NCBI GenBank assembly: GCA_902810755.1
Contig: CADDYT010000021.1
Location: 1-57,178, forward strand
From: Chloroflexota bacterium
GTDB lineage: Bacteria > Chloroflexota > Ktedonobacteria > Ktedonobacterales > Ktedonobacteraceae
Direction: 5' to 3'
DNA length: 57,178 bases
The first letter of the stretch is position 1; each line of letters begins with the position of its first letter. The translations under genes and the position numbers were made by a program. The notes below the pieces were generated by a model. The model ran no database searches and was not told the origin of the DNA. It saw only the letters and a program-made list of their open reading frames with translations. This document shows, in pieces, positions 42,791 through 52,151 of this stretch.

Positions 42791-45147
42791 GGATGTTTCA
42801 TCAGGTAGTCGGCGCGCAGGGCGAGCGCGAGACCGCAGGCGGCGCCGACGATAATGGCCAGGGGAATGAACCAGTTCGCGGGCAGGCCGAAGGAAAGCGC
42901 GAAGCCGAGCAGGCCCCCGATCAGCGTGTAGCTGCCGATGATAAAGGTGACGGCTCGCCTCAGCAGCCAGTCGGTGCCGCGCAGCAGGAAGCCGCTGATC
43001 AGCGGGTGCGCGCCGATAGTGGCCGCCAGCGCGGCCACCAGCAGCATCGTCATCGCTTCGAGCGAGGGGGGAACGGAAGGCGGCAGCGAATGCCAGAGAA
43101 CGACGCCCGCGACCAGCGCCGCCAGTGAGACGTTGAGCGCGCTACAGAAACGGTTGATCTGCTCTCTTCTATCCGGCGCGCCTTCGCGCTCAAAGAGCGC
43201 CGCGCCCAGCGCCGCGAATGGCGGCGTGGACAGCAGCAGCAACAGGAACCACTGGTTCGGCGGCAGGATTGAGTTATGTGGCCCGGCCAGCGCGGAAATC
43301 AGAGTGTAGAGCAGGCTCGTCGCCATCAGGGACGCGAACAACGTCATGCCGCGCTCCAGCCAGACCTGTTGCCCCGGTTTCACGCGCAGCGGTTCCCAGC
43401 CGCCGGAACCCGGCGGGCCGTATTTCTCGTAGTATTCGTTATACTTTGCGCTGTTGTAGAAGACGCTGCCGGTTCTTCCGGTATTGCTGCCCGCGTTTGC
43501 GCCGTTGCCTGCTCCCCTGAGCGCCTGCGCCTGCACCTGCGGGGCCATAAATGTGCCACCGGCGGCAATGGTGGGCGTATCATCATCTTCAAGGTCGTCG
43601 CCCAGCACAACCTGGTCGTAGCCCAGCACATCGACCTGCACCCTGACCTCGATATTCTCGCTCTCTCCCTCCGGCGCGATGCTAATAACGCCCGTGTACG
43701 ACGTACCGCCCTGCAGCCCTGTGCTGTCGACGCGCACGTTGACGCGGGTACTCATGGCATCGAAACTGGTGGCATCAATGCGAATCCACGGCTCGGAGAC
43801 GGAGATGCTGCCGCGCACGAAGGCGCCCCGGTCGCCCGCGATGGTCAGCGAGAGCGGGGCCGAAACGCCGGGGTAGACCTGCCCGAAGTCGATGCTGCGC
43901 GGCGTGACCACCACGTTTGAGGTGGAGCGCCGGAACCAGCCGGGCCGCGAGGGAAGCGATGGGCGCGAGCGGCCTGGCTGGCTTGCCCCCCCGCCCGTTG
44001 TGCGTGCCGCGTAGCTGCGTGTATGCGCCTGCGGCCCCATCACCAGTTGCAGGAAGTCTTCTACCGCCTCCTCTTCGTCCAGCGTTGTCGTGCGAATGCG
44101 CCGCGTTGCCCGCGCCAGGTCGTTCTCTCCGATTTCGCGCAGCCATGCTTCCAGTTCGCTGGCAAACAGGTAGACTGCCGCCTCCTGCGGATAGCGGGCG
44201 CATAGCTCCGCCAGTTCTTCCGGCGTTGATGCCTGTTCGCCGCTATCGAAGACAAAGGTGTTGGGACCGAGCAGGGCGCGCCTGAACTCCGCCACATCCT
44301 GGTAGCGTTCCTCCGGTGAGAGAGCCGTTGCCTTCTCCAGCGCGCGCGCCACCGGCGCCGAAATCTGCGGATTATCGGCGTGGACATGCTTCAGACCGAA
44401 ACCCTTCTCCGAAAGCTGATTCGTCATCAACTGGTAGAGCGTCATGGCCAGCGAGTAGATGTCCGAACGCTCGTCGGTCTGCGCCTTGCCGTATTGCTCG
44501 GGCGGCGCGAAGCCTGGCGTTCCCAGCAACTGCGTATCCTGCGAACTGCTGCTGCGGAAGAAACGCGCGATGCCGAAGTCGATCAGCTTGACGCGCCCCC
44601 TGGTGGTCAGCATGATATTGCCCGGCTTCATATCGCGGAAGATAATCGGCGGTCGCTGCCCGTGCAGGTACTCCAGCACCTCGCATAGTTGCCTGGCCCA
44701 GTTCAACACGCGCCGCTCTGGAAATGGCCCGTGCTGTTCCAGCAGCGTTTCCAGCGTCTGCCCCTCGATATATTCCATTACCAGAAAATGGCGCTGTCCC
44801 TCGCTGAACTGCTCGTGGAAACGCGGCAGGTTCGGGTGATCCAGCCGCGCCAGGATGGTGGCCTCGACCTTAAAGTTGTGGACAATCTGCGCCCGCTCCT
44901 GTGGCGGCACCTTCGACAGCCCCATCTCTTTAATGGCAACAAGCGTGTGGTTCGACAGGTCCTGGGCCTTATACACGGCCCCCATGCCGCCCTGCCCGAT
45001 GGTTTGGAGAATGCGGTAGCGCCTGTGCAGGGTGGTACGCCTGTCCAGGTGTCCCGTCGCTGTATTCTTCTGGCCGTTTCCGTTTCGCTGGCTAATGGTA
45101 CAACTCCCGTCTCTCGCCTCTCTGTAGTGGCGTGTACTGCCGTGCAT
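42787..45147 (-). CDS. membrane Ser/Thr protein kinase with an Ig-like domain and multi-helix tail
   Basis: An N-terminal PknB-type kinase domain: glycine loop GQGGMGAVYKA, catalytic Lys in VAIKEM, FRDMKPGNIML (the HRD His is Phe, as in some bacterial kinases), DFG in LIDFGIA and PEQYGKAQTDERSDIYSLAM. A Ser/Gly-rich linker leads to a beta-sandwich of Ig/Ig-like type (TPRSIDFGQVYPGVSAPLSL ... GVISIAPEGESENIEVRVQV), then about five to six membrane helices at the C-terminus. The usual PASTA repeats are absent. Start is uncertain: ATG 45147 is adjacent to a perfect extended -10, which would leave it untranscribed; ATT 45096 has GGGAG seven bases upstream. It is coupled to miaA. Confidence 0.9.
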   Translation of the reverse strand: MHGSTRHYREARDGSCTISQRNGNGQKNTATGHLDRRTTLHRRYRILQTIGQGGMGAVYKAQDLSNHTLVAIKEMGLSKVPPQERAQIVHNFKVEATILARLDHPNLPRFHEQFSEGQRHFLVMEYIEGQTLETLLEQHGPFPERRVLNWARQLCEVLEYLHGQRPPIIFRDMKPGNIMLTTRGRVKLIDFGIARFFRSSSSQDTQLLGTPGFAPPEQYGKAQTDERSDIYSLAMTLYQLMTNQLSEKGFGLKHVHADNPQISAPVARALEKATALSPEERYQDVAEFRRALLGPNTFVFDSGEQASTPEELAELCARYPQEAAVYLFASELEAWLREIGENDLARATRRIRTTTLDEEEAVEDFLQLVMGPQAHTRSYAARTTGGGASQPGRSRPSLPSRPGWFRRSTSNVVVTPRSIDFGQVYPGVSAPLSLTIAGDRGAFVRGSISVSEPWIRIDATSFDAMSTRVNVRVDSTGLQGGTSYTGVISIAPEGESENIEVRVQVDVLGYDQVVLGDDLEDDDTPTIAAGGTFMAPQVQAQALRGAGNGANAGSNTGRTGSVFYNSAKYNEYYEKYGPPGSGGWEPLRVKPGQQVWLERGMTLFASLMATSLLYTLISALAGPHNSILPPNQWFLLLLLSTPPFAALGAALFEREGAPDRREQINRFCSALNVSLAALVAGVVLWHSLPPSVPPSLEAMTMLLVAALAATIGAHPLISGFLLRGTDWLLRRAVTFIIGSYTLIGGLLGFALSFGLPANWFIPLAIIVGAACGLALALRADYLMKHP

Positions 45148-45148
45148 A

Positions 45149-45157
45149 ATTATAGCA
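45149..45157 (-). promoter_or_regulatory. perfect extended -10 promoter (TGCTATAAT)
   Basis: TGCTATAAT on the minus strand, with transcription expected near 45142. No good -35. It implies that the kinase is translated from a codon downstream of 45142. Confidence 0.6.
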
Positions 45158-45355
45158 TAGTGTATGTATTTGTGATACTGTTTCCCATCTCTATGCAATT
45201 AAACGGTTGCGCATAGCAGACAGGGGGTAAAAACTGCCCGCACCCCCGAATCTACTATCCGGCGTTGTTTATTTTCATGTTGTTCGTTCTCTCTATAGAG
45301 AATGACGAGATAGAAATGATTGCCTCAAACGTATCATGCTTCATTGCTGCACTGT

Positions 45356-46669
45356 ATGACACGTTTGAGACGCAAAGCAGAGATAGATTGGTGGTCGCCG
45401 GTAGTTATGAGCGGATGTTTCTCACATCGCCTGCGTGTTGTCGGGTGTCTCGGCCTGCTGTTATGCCTGCTGGCCGGGGCCATCGCCCTGCTTATACAGG
45501 TCAATAATTCCCGCGCTGTCACGCCGGGCAGCGACCCGGCCAGCGTGATCGGGCCGCCAACGCTGCCGGCCGCTACCGTCGATGCCATTTTTGCCGCTGT
45601 GGGCAGCCCCATGTATGGTACGGGCAAGGTGGTGGAGCAGGCCGCGCGCCAGGCCAACATCGACGACGCCTTCGCTCTGGGTGTCTGGTGGGTCGAGACC
45701 AACGATGGCGCCGCCGGTGTGGGCAGCGCCGACCACAACCCGGGCAGCGTCAAGGCCAGCGGCGGCTATCCCGTCGCCTTCGATGGCTATACCATCTATC
45801 CCTCATATTCGGCAGCCATCCTCGACTGGTTTACTGTCCTCAAAACGCGCTATATCAGTCGCGGCCTGACAACCGTCTACGCTATTTCCTATCCCTACGT
45901 TGGCACGTCCAGTTCGCTGTTATGGGCCGGGAAAGTGGTGGCGCTCATGCAGCGTTATCGCGCCGAAGCACCTCCGCCCACGCCCACACCGCTGCCGAAG
46001 CCGCTCTATCCTGCCTCCGGCCAGCAGCATCAAAAGAGCAAGGTGATAGATCAGGCACAGGAGAGCGCGCCGCCGACGGTCGTTCCTTCTGTTCCCACGC
46101 GCCGACCCACTACGGCCCCGGTAGCCACGCCCACGCTTGCGCCCGCGACCAGCGACGCCATTCTCCTGTTCGGCCTGCTGACCGCGCTGGCCCTCGCCCT
46201 CTATGCCCTTGCTCTAGACGGCAAACTGCCCACTCTTTCCCGTCGACGGTCGGCCGTTGGCTCAACCGCGACGACAGAATCTCTCTATTACCCTTCCACC
46301 ATCGCTACGCCCATTGCCGCCGCGCATTCAGCATCGCTCGTCGCCCCGGAACTTTCGCCCGTTCTCGCCGTAACCGGCGCGGCCAGTCAGGAGTCTGTCA
46401 GACAGACAGACGCACTTTCTCCGCTCGAACTCGCGCGTTTCCTCCCACGCTCACCACTCGCCCCCTCCATCGGCCTTCCTGCCCTCAACGCTGCGCAGGT
46501 GCCACCGCATTCACCGGCCATCGGCAGCCTGCGCGCTCGCGTCACGCTCCGGCCCGCCTCTAAGCCTGATGCTGCGCTTGAGCCTGAACCGGTACTCGTT
46601 GCCGCCCCCGGTTCGGGCCTGCTCAGTCGCTATAGAAGAATGCAACAATACGGGGACGGTTCGCTGTAA
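45356..46669 (+). CDS. membrane protein with an extracytoplasmic glucosaminidase-like domain
   Basis: About 437 residues. A membrane anchor (LRVVGCLGLLLCLLAGAIAL) precedes a domain (about residues 75-205) resembling the glucosaminidase/lysozyme fold: VVEQAARQANIDDAFALGVW, WVETNDG with a probable catalytic Glu, and FDGYTIYPSYSAAILDWF. Then come a Pro/Thr linker, a second membrane helix (AILLFGLLTALALALYALAL) and a Pro/Ala-rich cytoplasmic tail of about 140 residues. Peptidoglycan cleavage is plausible but unproven. Start uncertain: ATG 45356 used, TTG 45320 and ATG 45407 are alternatives; none has a strong ribosome site. It is divergent from the kinase. Confidence 0.7.
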   Translation: MTRLRRKAEIDWWSPVVMSGCFSHRLRVVGCLGLLLCLLAGAIALLIQVNNSRAVTPGSDPASVIGPPTLPAATVDAIFAAVGSPMYGTGKVVEQAARQANIDDAFALGVWWVETNDGAAGVGSADHNPGSVKASGGYPVAFDGYTIYPSYSAAILDWFTVLKTRYISRGLTTVYAISYPYVGTSSSLLWAGKVVALMQRYRAEAPPPTPTPLPKPLYPASGQQHQKSKVIDQAQESAPPTVVPSVPTRRPTTAPVATPTLAPATSDAILLFGLLTALALALYALALDGKLPTLSRRRSAVGSTATTESLYYPSTIATPIAAAHSASLVAPELSPVLAVTGAASQESVRQTDALSPLELARFLPRSPLAPSIGLPALNAAQVPPHSPAIGSLRARVTLRPASKPDAALEPEPVLVAAPGSGLLSRYRRMQQYGDGSL

Positions 46670-46775
46670 GAAATAACCCTTGCTTTTTCGCTGTTTCTGC
46701 TTATCATTAGTAAATATCAGGATGAGTCCTGTGTAATGCCTTGCTACCCTCGTCGGTAGAGAAGGAGGAAATTGT

Positions 46776-48218
46776 ATGTCACTGGAATCCACCTCTCCTG
46801 GAGCAGAACAGCCCACCTTGCAGGCAAACGCCATTGGCCTGCCCGGCGTTCTGTTTCAGTCCATCACCACCATGGCGCCCGCGTCCGCTGTTGCTTTCAG
46901 TCTGGGAGCCGCCATTCCCTTTGCCGGTGGTGCGCTGCCGCTGGCCGTGCTGATCGGCCTCGTCGTCTGTTCGCTAATTGCCTTCAATATCGGCTCGTTT
47001 GCCCGTTTCCTGCCCTCTGCCGGTGGCTACTTCACCTATGTCAGTCGCGGCCTCGGCGTGCAGGCGGGCTGGATGACCGGCTGGCTGTTCAGCCTCACCT
47101 ACCTGCTGATCGTTCCCTTGCAGTTGCTGGTGCTGGGGCCGGTGGCCGACTCCTTCGTGCAGCAATACTTCCATTTCACCTTTGGCACCGTTGGCTGGGC
47201 CGTCTGGGCCATGATCTTCGCCTTCATCATCTTCGCTCTTACCTACTGCGGTATCAAACTTTCGGCTGATACCAGCGTCGTGCTGGGCTGCATCGAAATT
47301 TCCGTCTTTGTCCTGCTCGCCATCTGGCTGATCGCGACGGCTGGCAGCGGGAACACCGCCGCGACCTTCAACCCTGCGTCCAGTCTGGAACCGGGCCTCG
47401 GCGGCTGGCAGGGCATCCTGCATGGCATGATCTTCGCTTTCCTGGCCTTCGCCGGTTTCGAGTCATCCGCGCCCCTGGCCGAAGAGGCGCACAACCCGCG
47501 CCGCACAGTACCCCGTGCCATCCTGCTGGCGGCTGTCTCCATCGGCATTTTCTACGTTTTCTGTTCCTACGCTGGCGTGGTCGGCTGGGGCTTCAATAAG
47601 ATCGCCTCGTACCCGAACAATCCCGATCCCTGGGGGACGATGGCGAGCCGTGTCTGGGGCGTCTTCTCCTTCATCGTCATTCTTGCCATCCTCAACAGCG
47701 CGCTGGCCAACGCCAACGCGGGCGTGAACGCTGCCTCGCGCGTCCTCTACGCCATGGGCCGCACGCGCACGCTGCCCGCGCCGCTGGCGCAGATCAACCG
47801 GCGTTTCCGCACGCCCGGCATCGCCATCATCTTCACCATGCTCGTCGGCATCGTCTTCACCCTCTGGCCCGGCTTCGTCTACGGCCCCTCGACCGCCTTT
47901 GGCCTGCTCGGCACCATCATTACCATTCTCATTCTGGTGGTCTATATGGCGACCTGCCTGGCCGTCCCATTTTTCTACTGGCGCGAGCATCGCGACATTT
48001 TCAGCGTCGTGCGCCATATCATCCTGCCCCTCATCCCCTTTATCGTGCTGGTCTTCCCGATCTATGCCCAGTTCGTTCCGGCGCCCTCGCCGCCCTATAA
48101 CCTGGGCGCGCCCATCTGCGCCGCCTGGTTCGTCCTCGGCCTCATCATCGTCACCATCCTCAGCTTTGCTGCCCCTAATGCCCTCAAAAACAGCAGCAAA
48201 GTCTACCTGGAAGAGTAG
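46776..48218 (+). CDS. APC superfamily amino-acid permease
   Basis: A 480-residue, 12-helix transporter of the amino acid-polyamine-organocation type. The family core is seen in GLPGVLFQSITTMAPASAVA (helix 1 with the unwound Gly-rich segment), PSAGGYFTYVSRGLGVQAGW and FLAFAGFESSAPLAEEAHNP, followed by RTVPRAILLA. Such carriers take up amino acids or polyamines by proton or exchange coupling. AGAAGGAGG lies six bases before the ATG. The substrate cannot be read from sequence. It appears to be a single gene with its own terminator. Confidence 0.93.
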   Translation: MSLESTSPGAEQPTLQANAIGLPGVLFQSITTMAPASAVAFSLGAAIPFAGGALPLAVLIGLVVCSLIAFNIGSFARFLPSAGGYFTYVSRGLGVQAGWMTGWLFSLTYLLIVPLQLLVLGPVADSFVQQYFHFTFGTVGWAVWAMIFAFIIFALTYCGIKLSADTSVVLGCIEISVFVLLAIWLIATAGSGNTAATFNPASSLEPGLGGWQGILHGMIFAFLAFAGFESSAPLAEEAHNPRRTVPRAILLAAVSIGIFYVFCSYAGVVGWGFNKIASYPNNPDPWGTMASRVWGVFSFIVILAILNSALANANAGVNAASRVLYAMGRTRTLPAPLAQINRRFRTPGIAIIFTMLVGIVFTLWPGFVYGPSTAFGLLGTIITILILVVYMATCLAVPFFYWREHRDIFSVVRHIILPLIPFIVLVFPIYAQFVPAPSPPYNLGAPICAAWFVLGLIIVTILSFAAPNALKNSSKVYLEE

Positions 48219-48227
48219 GGCTGGCCT

Positions 48228-48268
48228 CCCGTCGGCGCTTGATCCAATCGGCGCCGACGGGATTTTAT
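48228..48268 (+). terminator. terminator of the permease gene
   Basis: CCCGTCGGCGC (48228-48238) pairs with GCGCCGACGGG (48251-48261) across a 12-base loop, followed by ATTTTAT. It is 10 bases past the stop. Confidence 0.8.
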
Positions 48269-48291
48269 ATTCTACGGAATTTCGTGAAAGA

Positions 48292-50463
48292 TCATCCACC
48301 CACCGTGTCGAAAGGCAAATCCTGGTCAGGGTCTTGCATACCGGTGGGGATGATGAGCGTTCCAGTTTTGACCAATTGCGCACTGGCTCCTACGCCGGGA
48401 CCCGCGTAGACGGCGGGGGCAAGCGGATCGGCCCATTGCGTTTGCCCGTCGCTGAAGACGAAGAAAAAGGTGTGGTTGCCGGTCTGCAGCGTGATCTGCG
48501 CCCGGTAGATCGCTCCGGTGGAGTAGGAACCGGAAACATAGCTCATCGAATACGAGGTCTTATCCACGTAGAGCAGCGCGGTCGTGGGAGCATTATTATT
48601 CGTATCAGTATAGGTCGTCTGGAAGGTGAAGACCGTTGAACCCGTTCCCGATGCCGGGCTGACCGAGGAGTTTCCTACCAGTAAGGGCGTGATGGATGGC
48701 GCTTCGCTGCCGTTAAAGATCGCCACGCCGGAGCCATCATCGAAGCGGAAGCGGAAGTAATGCACCCCCACTCCCAGCGATGACGCGGTATAGGTGTATT
48801 TGACGCCTTTCTGGTAGTTCAACTTACCGGTGGCCTGCAATGCATGCGTTGTGCCATCGATATCTACAACGGCCAGCGTGGGGGCCGTATTGGTCGGTGA
48901 GGTATACGTGGCTGTGTATTTAACCGGTGTGCCTGCCACCGCAATGCGCGGGCTGATTGTGGTGATGACGTTGAAAGGGTGTACCTCCGGCCCTGCCATG
49001 GGCGCGCTGCCGTATGGCAGTGTCGTTGTTCCCCCGCTGCCGTCGGAGAAGGTGAAGCTGAAGCTGTGCGTGCCGACGCCCAGCGTGGTCACGTAGCGAT
49101 AGAGCGTCCCGCCTTTCTGCGTTCCCGCGCTGCTCATGGCATGACTGACGCCGTCAATGGTCACGTTGTGAACGGTGGGCGTCTGGGACAGCGTGTAAAG
49201 CACCTGATAGGTAAAGCTGGTAGTGGTTCCCCCGATAGCGGGAACTACCGAGTTTTGATTGACGCTTCCCACCTGGCTCGGCACCTGCAAGGCCGTTGAA
49301 TATTTCAATAACTTGACGATAACGGGCGGACGAGGAGCCTGCGTAAAATCGAAGAAATCCATCAGATCGCTCGTCTGCGGCAGCGCGTCGCGCTGGCCGA
49401 GGTTGGGAAGGTTGAAATCTTCCTCTACGAACTTGACGAACGAACTGAATTCTCCCTGTTGATGCGAGATGTAGCCCTGTTTCGCGTAGGGCGAGATTAC
49501 CAGCAAAGGAACGCGCGGCCCCAGCCCCATGCCATCGATGACCGGCGGCTGCACGTGATCGTAGAAGCCGCCCCAGTCATCCCAGGTCACGAAGATGGCT
49601 GTGCTATTCCAGTACTGGCTGTTCATAATCGTGTTGGCGATGTTCGCGACAAAGTTCTCCCCGCCCTCAAAGGAGGTTGGCGGATGATCGGTGGTACCGG
49701 GCGTGCTTGGCACAATCCAGGAGACGGCGGGCATGTTCCCCTTTTTGACATCCGTGACAAACTGGCCCGACGGAAAACCATTGTTCGGTGATGCGGTAAT
49801 TGAACTGATGAACAGCGGAGCATCCCAGACGGCAACCTTGCCATAAAAGCGCCAGCTGATGCCGTTCTGATCGAGCAACTGTGGCAGGCTCTTGATATTG
49901 TAGCAGGGGTAGGACCAGTATTCATTGCCGGTCGCCGCCGATTTCGAGGAAACAAGCGCATTCGGCACTGCCTGGCAGCCACCCGGTATCGTTTCATAAA
50001 CACCGCCGCTCTGTGCTGCCACCATTGCGATATGATTGGGCGTGCTGTTCGTGCTGATAGAGGTAAAGAAATTATCGCTCAAACCAAATTGTTGCGCATA
50101 TGTCCAGTACGTGGGAATATCGGCCTGCGTGTATTGCACATCCCCGCGCTTCGGAAATTCCCCATCATTGATGGCCACCGTCGCTAACGCCCCGGAATGG
50201 TCAAGGTCGCTCGGCAGAGGGTTGGATGCCTGCGGCTCGCTGATGCCGTTCGCGCCGGGAAAGCGCCCAAACATATTATCAAAGGTATGATTTTCCATCA
50301 TGATGATGACCACATGGCTGATAGGCGTCGTCGCCTGCCCTCGCACGTGATGCTGAGCGCCAGCATAGTTGGAGACCAGCGCCGGGAAAAATCTCACCAG
50401 ACCAATGCCCGTTATCATTCCCACCAGGGCCAGTAATACCAGTCGTCTACTCAAAACGCGCAT
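48292..50463 (-). CDS. secreted phosphoesterase (PlcC/acid phosphatase family) with C-terminal Ig-like repeats
   Basis: A 723-residue exported protein. After the signal segment ([20 protein letters not shown]) comes a phosphoesterase-family domain: [20 protein letters not shown] with the metal-binding Glu-Asn, [40 protein letters not shown] and [20 protein letters not shown]. This matches bacterial phospholipase C and acid phosphatases. Residues about 390-720 contain three Ig-like repeats, each with a Y-T-D-x-x-N-x-A-P-T strand and a V-D-x-x-x-h-x-M/L hairpin. A role in phosphate scavenging or lipid turnover outside the cell is likely. Gene is leftward, apparently monocistronic. Confidence 0.9.
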   Translation of the reverse strand: MRVLSRRLVLLALVGMITGIGLVRFFPALVSNYAGAQHHVRGQATTPISHVVIIMMENHTFDNMFGRFPGANGISEPQASNPLPSDLDHSGALATVAINDGEFPKRGDVQYTQADIPTYWTYAQQFGLSDNFFTSISTNSTPNHIAMVAAQSGGVYETIPGGCQAVPNALVSSKSAATGNEYWSYPCYNIKSLPQLLDQNGISWRFYGKVAVWDAPLFISSITASPNNGFPSGQFVTDVKKGNMPAVSWIVPSTPGTTDHPPTSFEGGENFVANIANTIMNSQYWNSTAIFVTWDDWGGFYDHVQPPVIDGMGLGPRVPLLVISPYAKQGYISHQQGEFSSFVKFVEEDFNLPNLGQRDALPQTSDLMDFFDFTQAPRPPVIVKLLKYSTALQVPSQVGSVNQNSVVPAIGGTTTSFTYQVLYTLSQTPTVHNVTIDGVSHAMSSAGTQKGGTLYRYVTTLGVGTHSFSFTFSDGSGGTTTLPYGSAPMAGPEVHPFNVITTISPRIAVAGTPVKYTATYTSPTNTAPTLAVVDIDGTTHALQATGKLNYQKGVKYTYTASSLGVGVHYFRFRFDDGSGVAIFNGSEAPSITPLLVGNSSVSPASGTGSTVFTFQTTYTDTNNNAPTTALLYVDKTSYSMSYVSGSYSTGAIYRAQITLQTGNHTFFFVFSDGQTQWADPLAPAVYAGPGVGASAQLVKTGTLIIPTGMQDPDQDLPFDTVGG

Positions 50464-50571
50464 ATTCCCCTGCTTTCTTCTGAAGAATACCGGTACCGAG
50501 GATCACCGGTTAAATATTACAGTAGCATTCGATCAAAATCAATATTTCAAAATGTGTCATATTATATCAAT

Positions 50572-50599
50572 ATTCTATTGAAGAGATAATGTATTTCAA
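50572..50599 (-). promoter_or_regulatory. promoter candidate for the phosphoesterase gene
   Basis: On the minus strand TTGAAA (50599-50594), a 16-base spacer and TAGAAT (50577-50572). A second possibility is TTGATT-17-TAATAT nearer the gene. The whole stretch 50505-50620 is AT-rich against the background and holds no gene. Confidence 0.5.
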
Positions 50600-50640
50600 C
50601 AGAAAACAACTATAGCCGACAGGAGAACAGGGTATCCCAA

Positions 50641-50732
50641 CCATCGCCTACCGGAAAAACGCGGCTGGAAGGTTATGCTTCGCTGCCACTTAGCATGACC
50701 GATTTCAGCCGCGTTTTTCCGGTAGGCGATGG
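50641..50732. repeat. 27-bp perfect inverted repeat enclosing dispersed repeat copy 5
   Basis: 50641-50667 (begins CCATCGCCTACCGGAAAAAC) pairs perfectly with 50706-50732. The 38-base loop holds the dispersed repeat, which on the minus strand reads GGTCATGCTAAGTGGCAGCG at 50700-50681. It lies between two leftward genes. Confidence 0.85.
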
Positions 50733-50759
50733 CGCTACTGATGGATCTTTGCAGATCGC

Positions 50760-51920
50760 TCACAGCTTCCAGACCCTGGCGTTGCTGAACACGACCTCGG
50801 TCGGATTGTTGCCCGCGTTGGCAACCACGCCGATCTGTCCCTGGCTGAAGGTGCTATCGGTCACGCTGGTCACTTTCTGCTTATTCATATACAGGGTGAT
50901 GCTGCTTCCCTGCGCGACTACCGCGATCAGTTGGGACTGGTTCAGCCCTGTTTTAATGGCGAGCGAGGAGCCGCCGGCCAGCTCTTTTGAGGTTGTGCCG
51001 CTGTAGTCCGGGTACATGTAGAGGCGGTAGGAGCCATCCTGGCAGACATCGAAAAAGTAGAACTTGCCGTTCGTGCTATCGGCGCGGAAGACGATGCCGC
51101 CGCAATCGCCCTGCACAATATCCATCTGCACTTCAAAGGCGAAATCGCTGAAGTTGCTGGCTTTGGCGGCGCAGAGGTAGAAAAAGTTGGTTTTCGCCGG
51201 GCTGACATGATAGGCGCCCCCGCTAAAGGTACAGGAGCCGTTACTGAACGTGCCGGTATCCCAGTCATAGCCCTTGCTGTTATCGCTCATGGGATCGAGC
51301 AGCGCGAGCTGCCCGTTGCCCGGCGGATACGGGTCGGGGTTGGCGGCAATAACCGTCGCGGTGGCATTGCTGCTCGCCTGCGCGGTGGCCGTGAGAGACG
51401 AGGTAAAGGTGGCTGTGGCCTGCGCCTGCGCGGTTGCCGTCATCTGGGTGGGATTTGGAGGAGTCGGCGTGGGTCCTACCGAGTGCAGCACGGCGGCGAG
51501 CAGGCCGCCGATAATCAGCAGTAGCGCCAGAATAACGCCCCCGATGACCAGCGGCAGGCGATTGCGGGGTCGCGGAGGAGGTGCGGGCGCAGGTGCGGGG
51601 GCATAGGGCCCATAGCCGGTGGACGGTGGCGCGGCATACGGGTTATCCGCCACCGTCGGCGGGGGAGGCGCGGGCGTATAGGGATCATAGGGATTTGTTG
51701 ATGATGGCGTTGTTCCATAGGGTTGCGCGCCATAGTCGGTATAGGGCGCAGCACCGGGCGTGCCGCTATATGGAGCGGAGGGTGGCGGGGGCAGCGGCGT
51801 CACCGTCGGCGCGTTGGGCGACGATCCGGTTGAGGCATAGTAGGCCGGGGTCGGGGTGCCGCAGCGGGGGCAATACTGCACATCCGGCGCCAGCGGCGTT
51901 CCACACACACTACAATTCAT
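50760..51920 (-). CDS. zinc-ribbon membrane protein with LamG/keto-hydrolase-like C-terminal domain
   Basis: A 386-residue protein with three parts. The N-terminus is a zinc ribbon, MNCSVCGTPLAPDVQYCPRC (two CxxC pairs). A Pro/Tyr/Thr-rich stretch (about 25-125) follows, then a membrane helix (LPLVIGGVILALLLIIGGLL) and an Ala/Thr linker. The last 190 residues form a beta-rich domain (SDFAFEVQMDIVQGDCGGIV; GKFYFFDVCQDGSYRLYMYP; ITLYMNKQKV; IGVVANAGNNPTEVVFSNAR) resembling LamG-like or 3-keto-disaccharide hydrolase folds and probably lying outside. ATG 51920 has AGGAGG six bases upstream. Function unknown; sugar binding is the best guess. Confidence 0.8.
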   Translation of the reverse strand: MNCSVCGTPLAPDVQYCPRCGTPTPAYYASTGSSPNAPTVTPLPPPPSAPYSGTPGAAPYTDYGAQPYGTTPSSTNPYDPYTPAPPPPTVADNPYAAPPSTGYGPYAPAPAPAPPPRPRNRLPLVIGGVILALLLIIGGLLAAVLHSVGPTPTPPNPTQMTATAQAQATATFTSSLTATAQASSNATATVIAANPDPYPPGNGQLALLDPMSDNSKGYDWDTGTFSNGSCTFSGGAYHVSPAKTNFFYLCAAKASNFSDFAFEVQMDIVQGDCGGIVFRADSTNGKFYFFDVCQDGSYRLYMYPDYSGTTSKELAGGSSLAIKTGLNQSQLIAVVAQGSSITLYMNKQKVTSVTDSTFSQGQIGVVANAGNNPTEVVFSNARVWKL

Positions 51921-51999
51921 TGTAAGCCTCCTGATCTCATCTATCACAGCAAGGAGAAATAGCCATTTCTGTTTTCAAACATGTCCGTGCATGAAGTCT

Positions 52000-52028
52000 A
52001 TTATACACCAGAGGCAGAGTCTTTTAAT
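52000..52028 (-). promoter_or_regulatory. promoter of the zinc-ribbon membrane protein gene
   Basis: TATAAT on the minus strand at 52005-52000, with a weak ATTAAA -35 (52028-52023) 17 bases away. It is back to back with the methyltransferase promoter. Confidence 0.45.
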
Positions 52029-52044
52029 AGCATCAAATTTTCCC

Positions 52045-52073
52045 TTGACAGGTCGCGTTCGTGCTTCTATACT
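52045..52073 (+). promoter_or_regulatory. strong sigma-A promoter of the DNA methyltransferase gene
   Basis: TTGACA (52045-52050), exactly 17 bases, TATACT (52068-52073). This is the best consensus promoter in the window. Confidence 0.8.
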
Positions 52074-52151
52074 CGGTTCAGCACGGGGACGAATGTTCCT
52101 GTTTTCAGGAATATGTCTTACGAAAAAACAGGCAAAGGGTGAAATAGCTCC

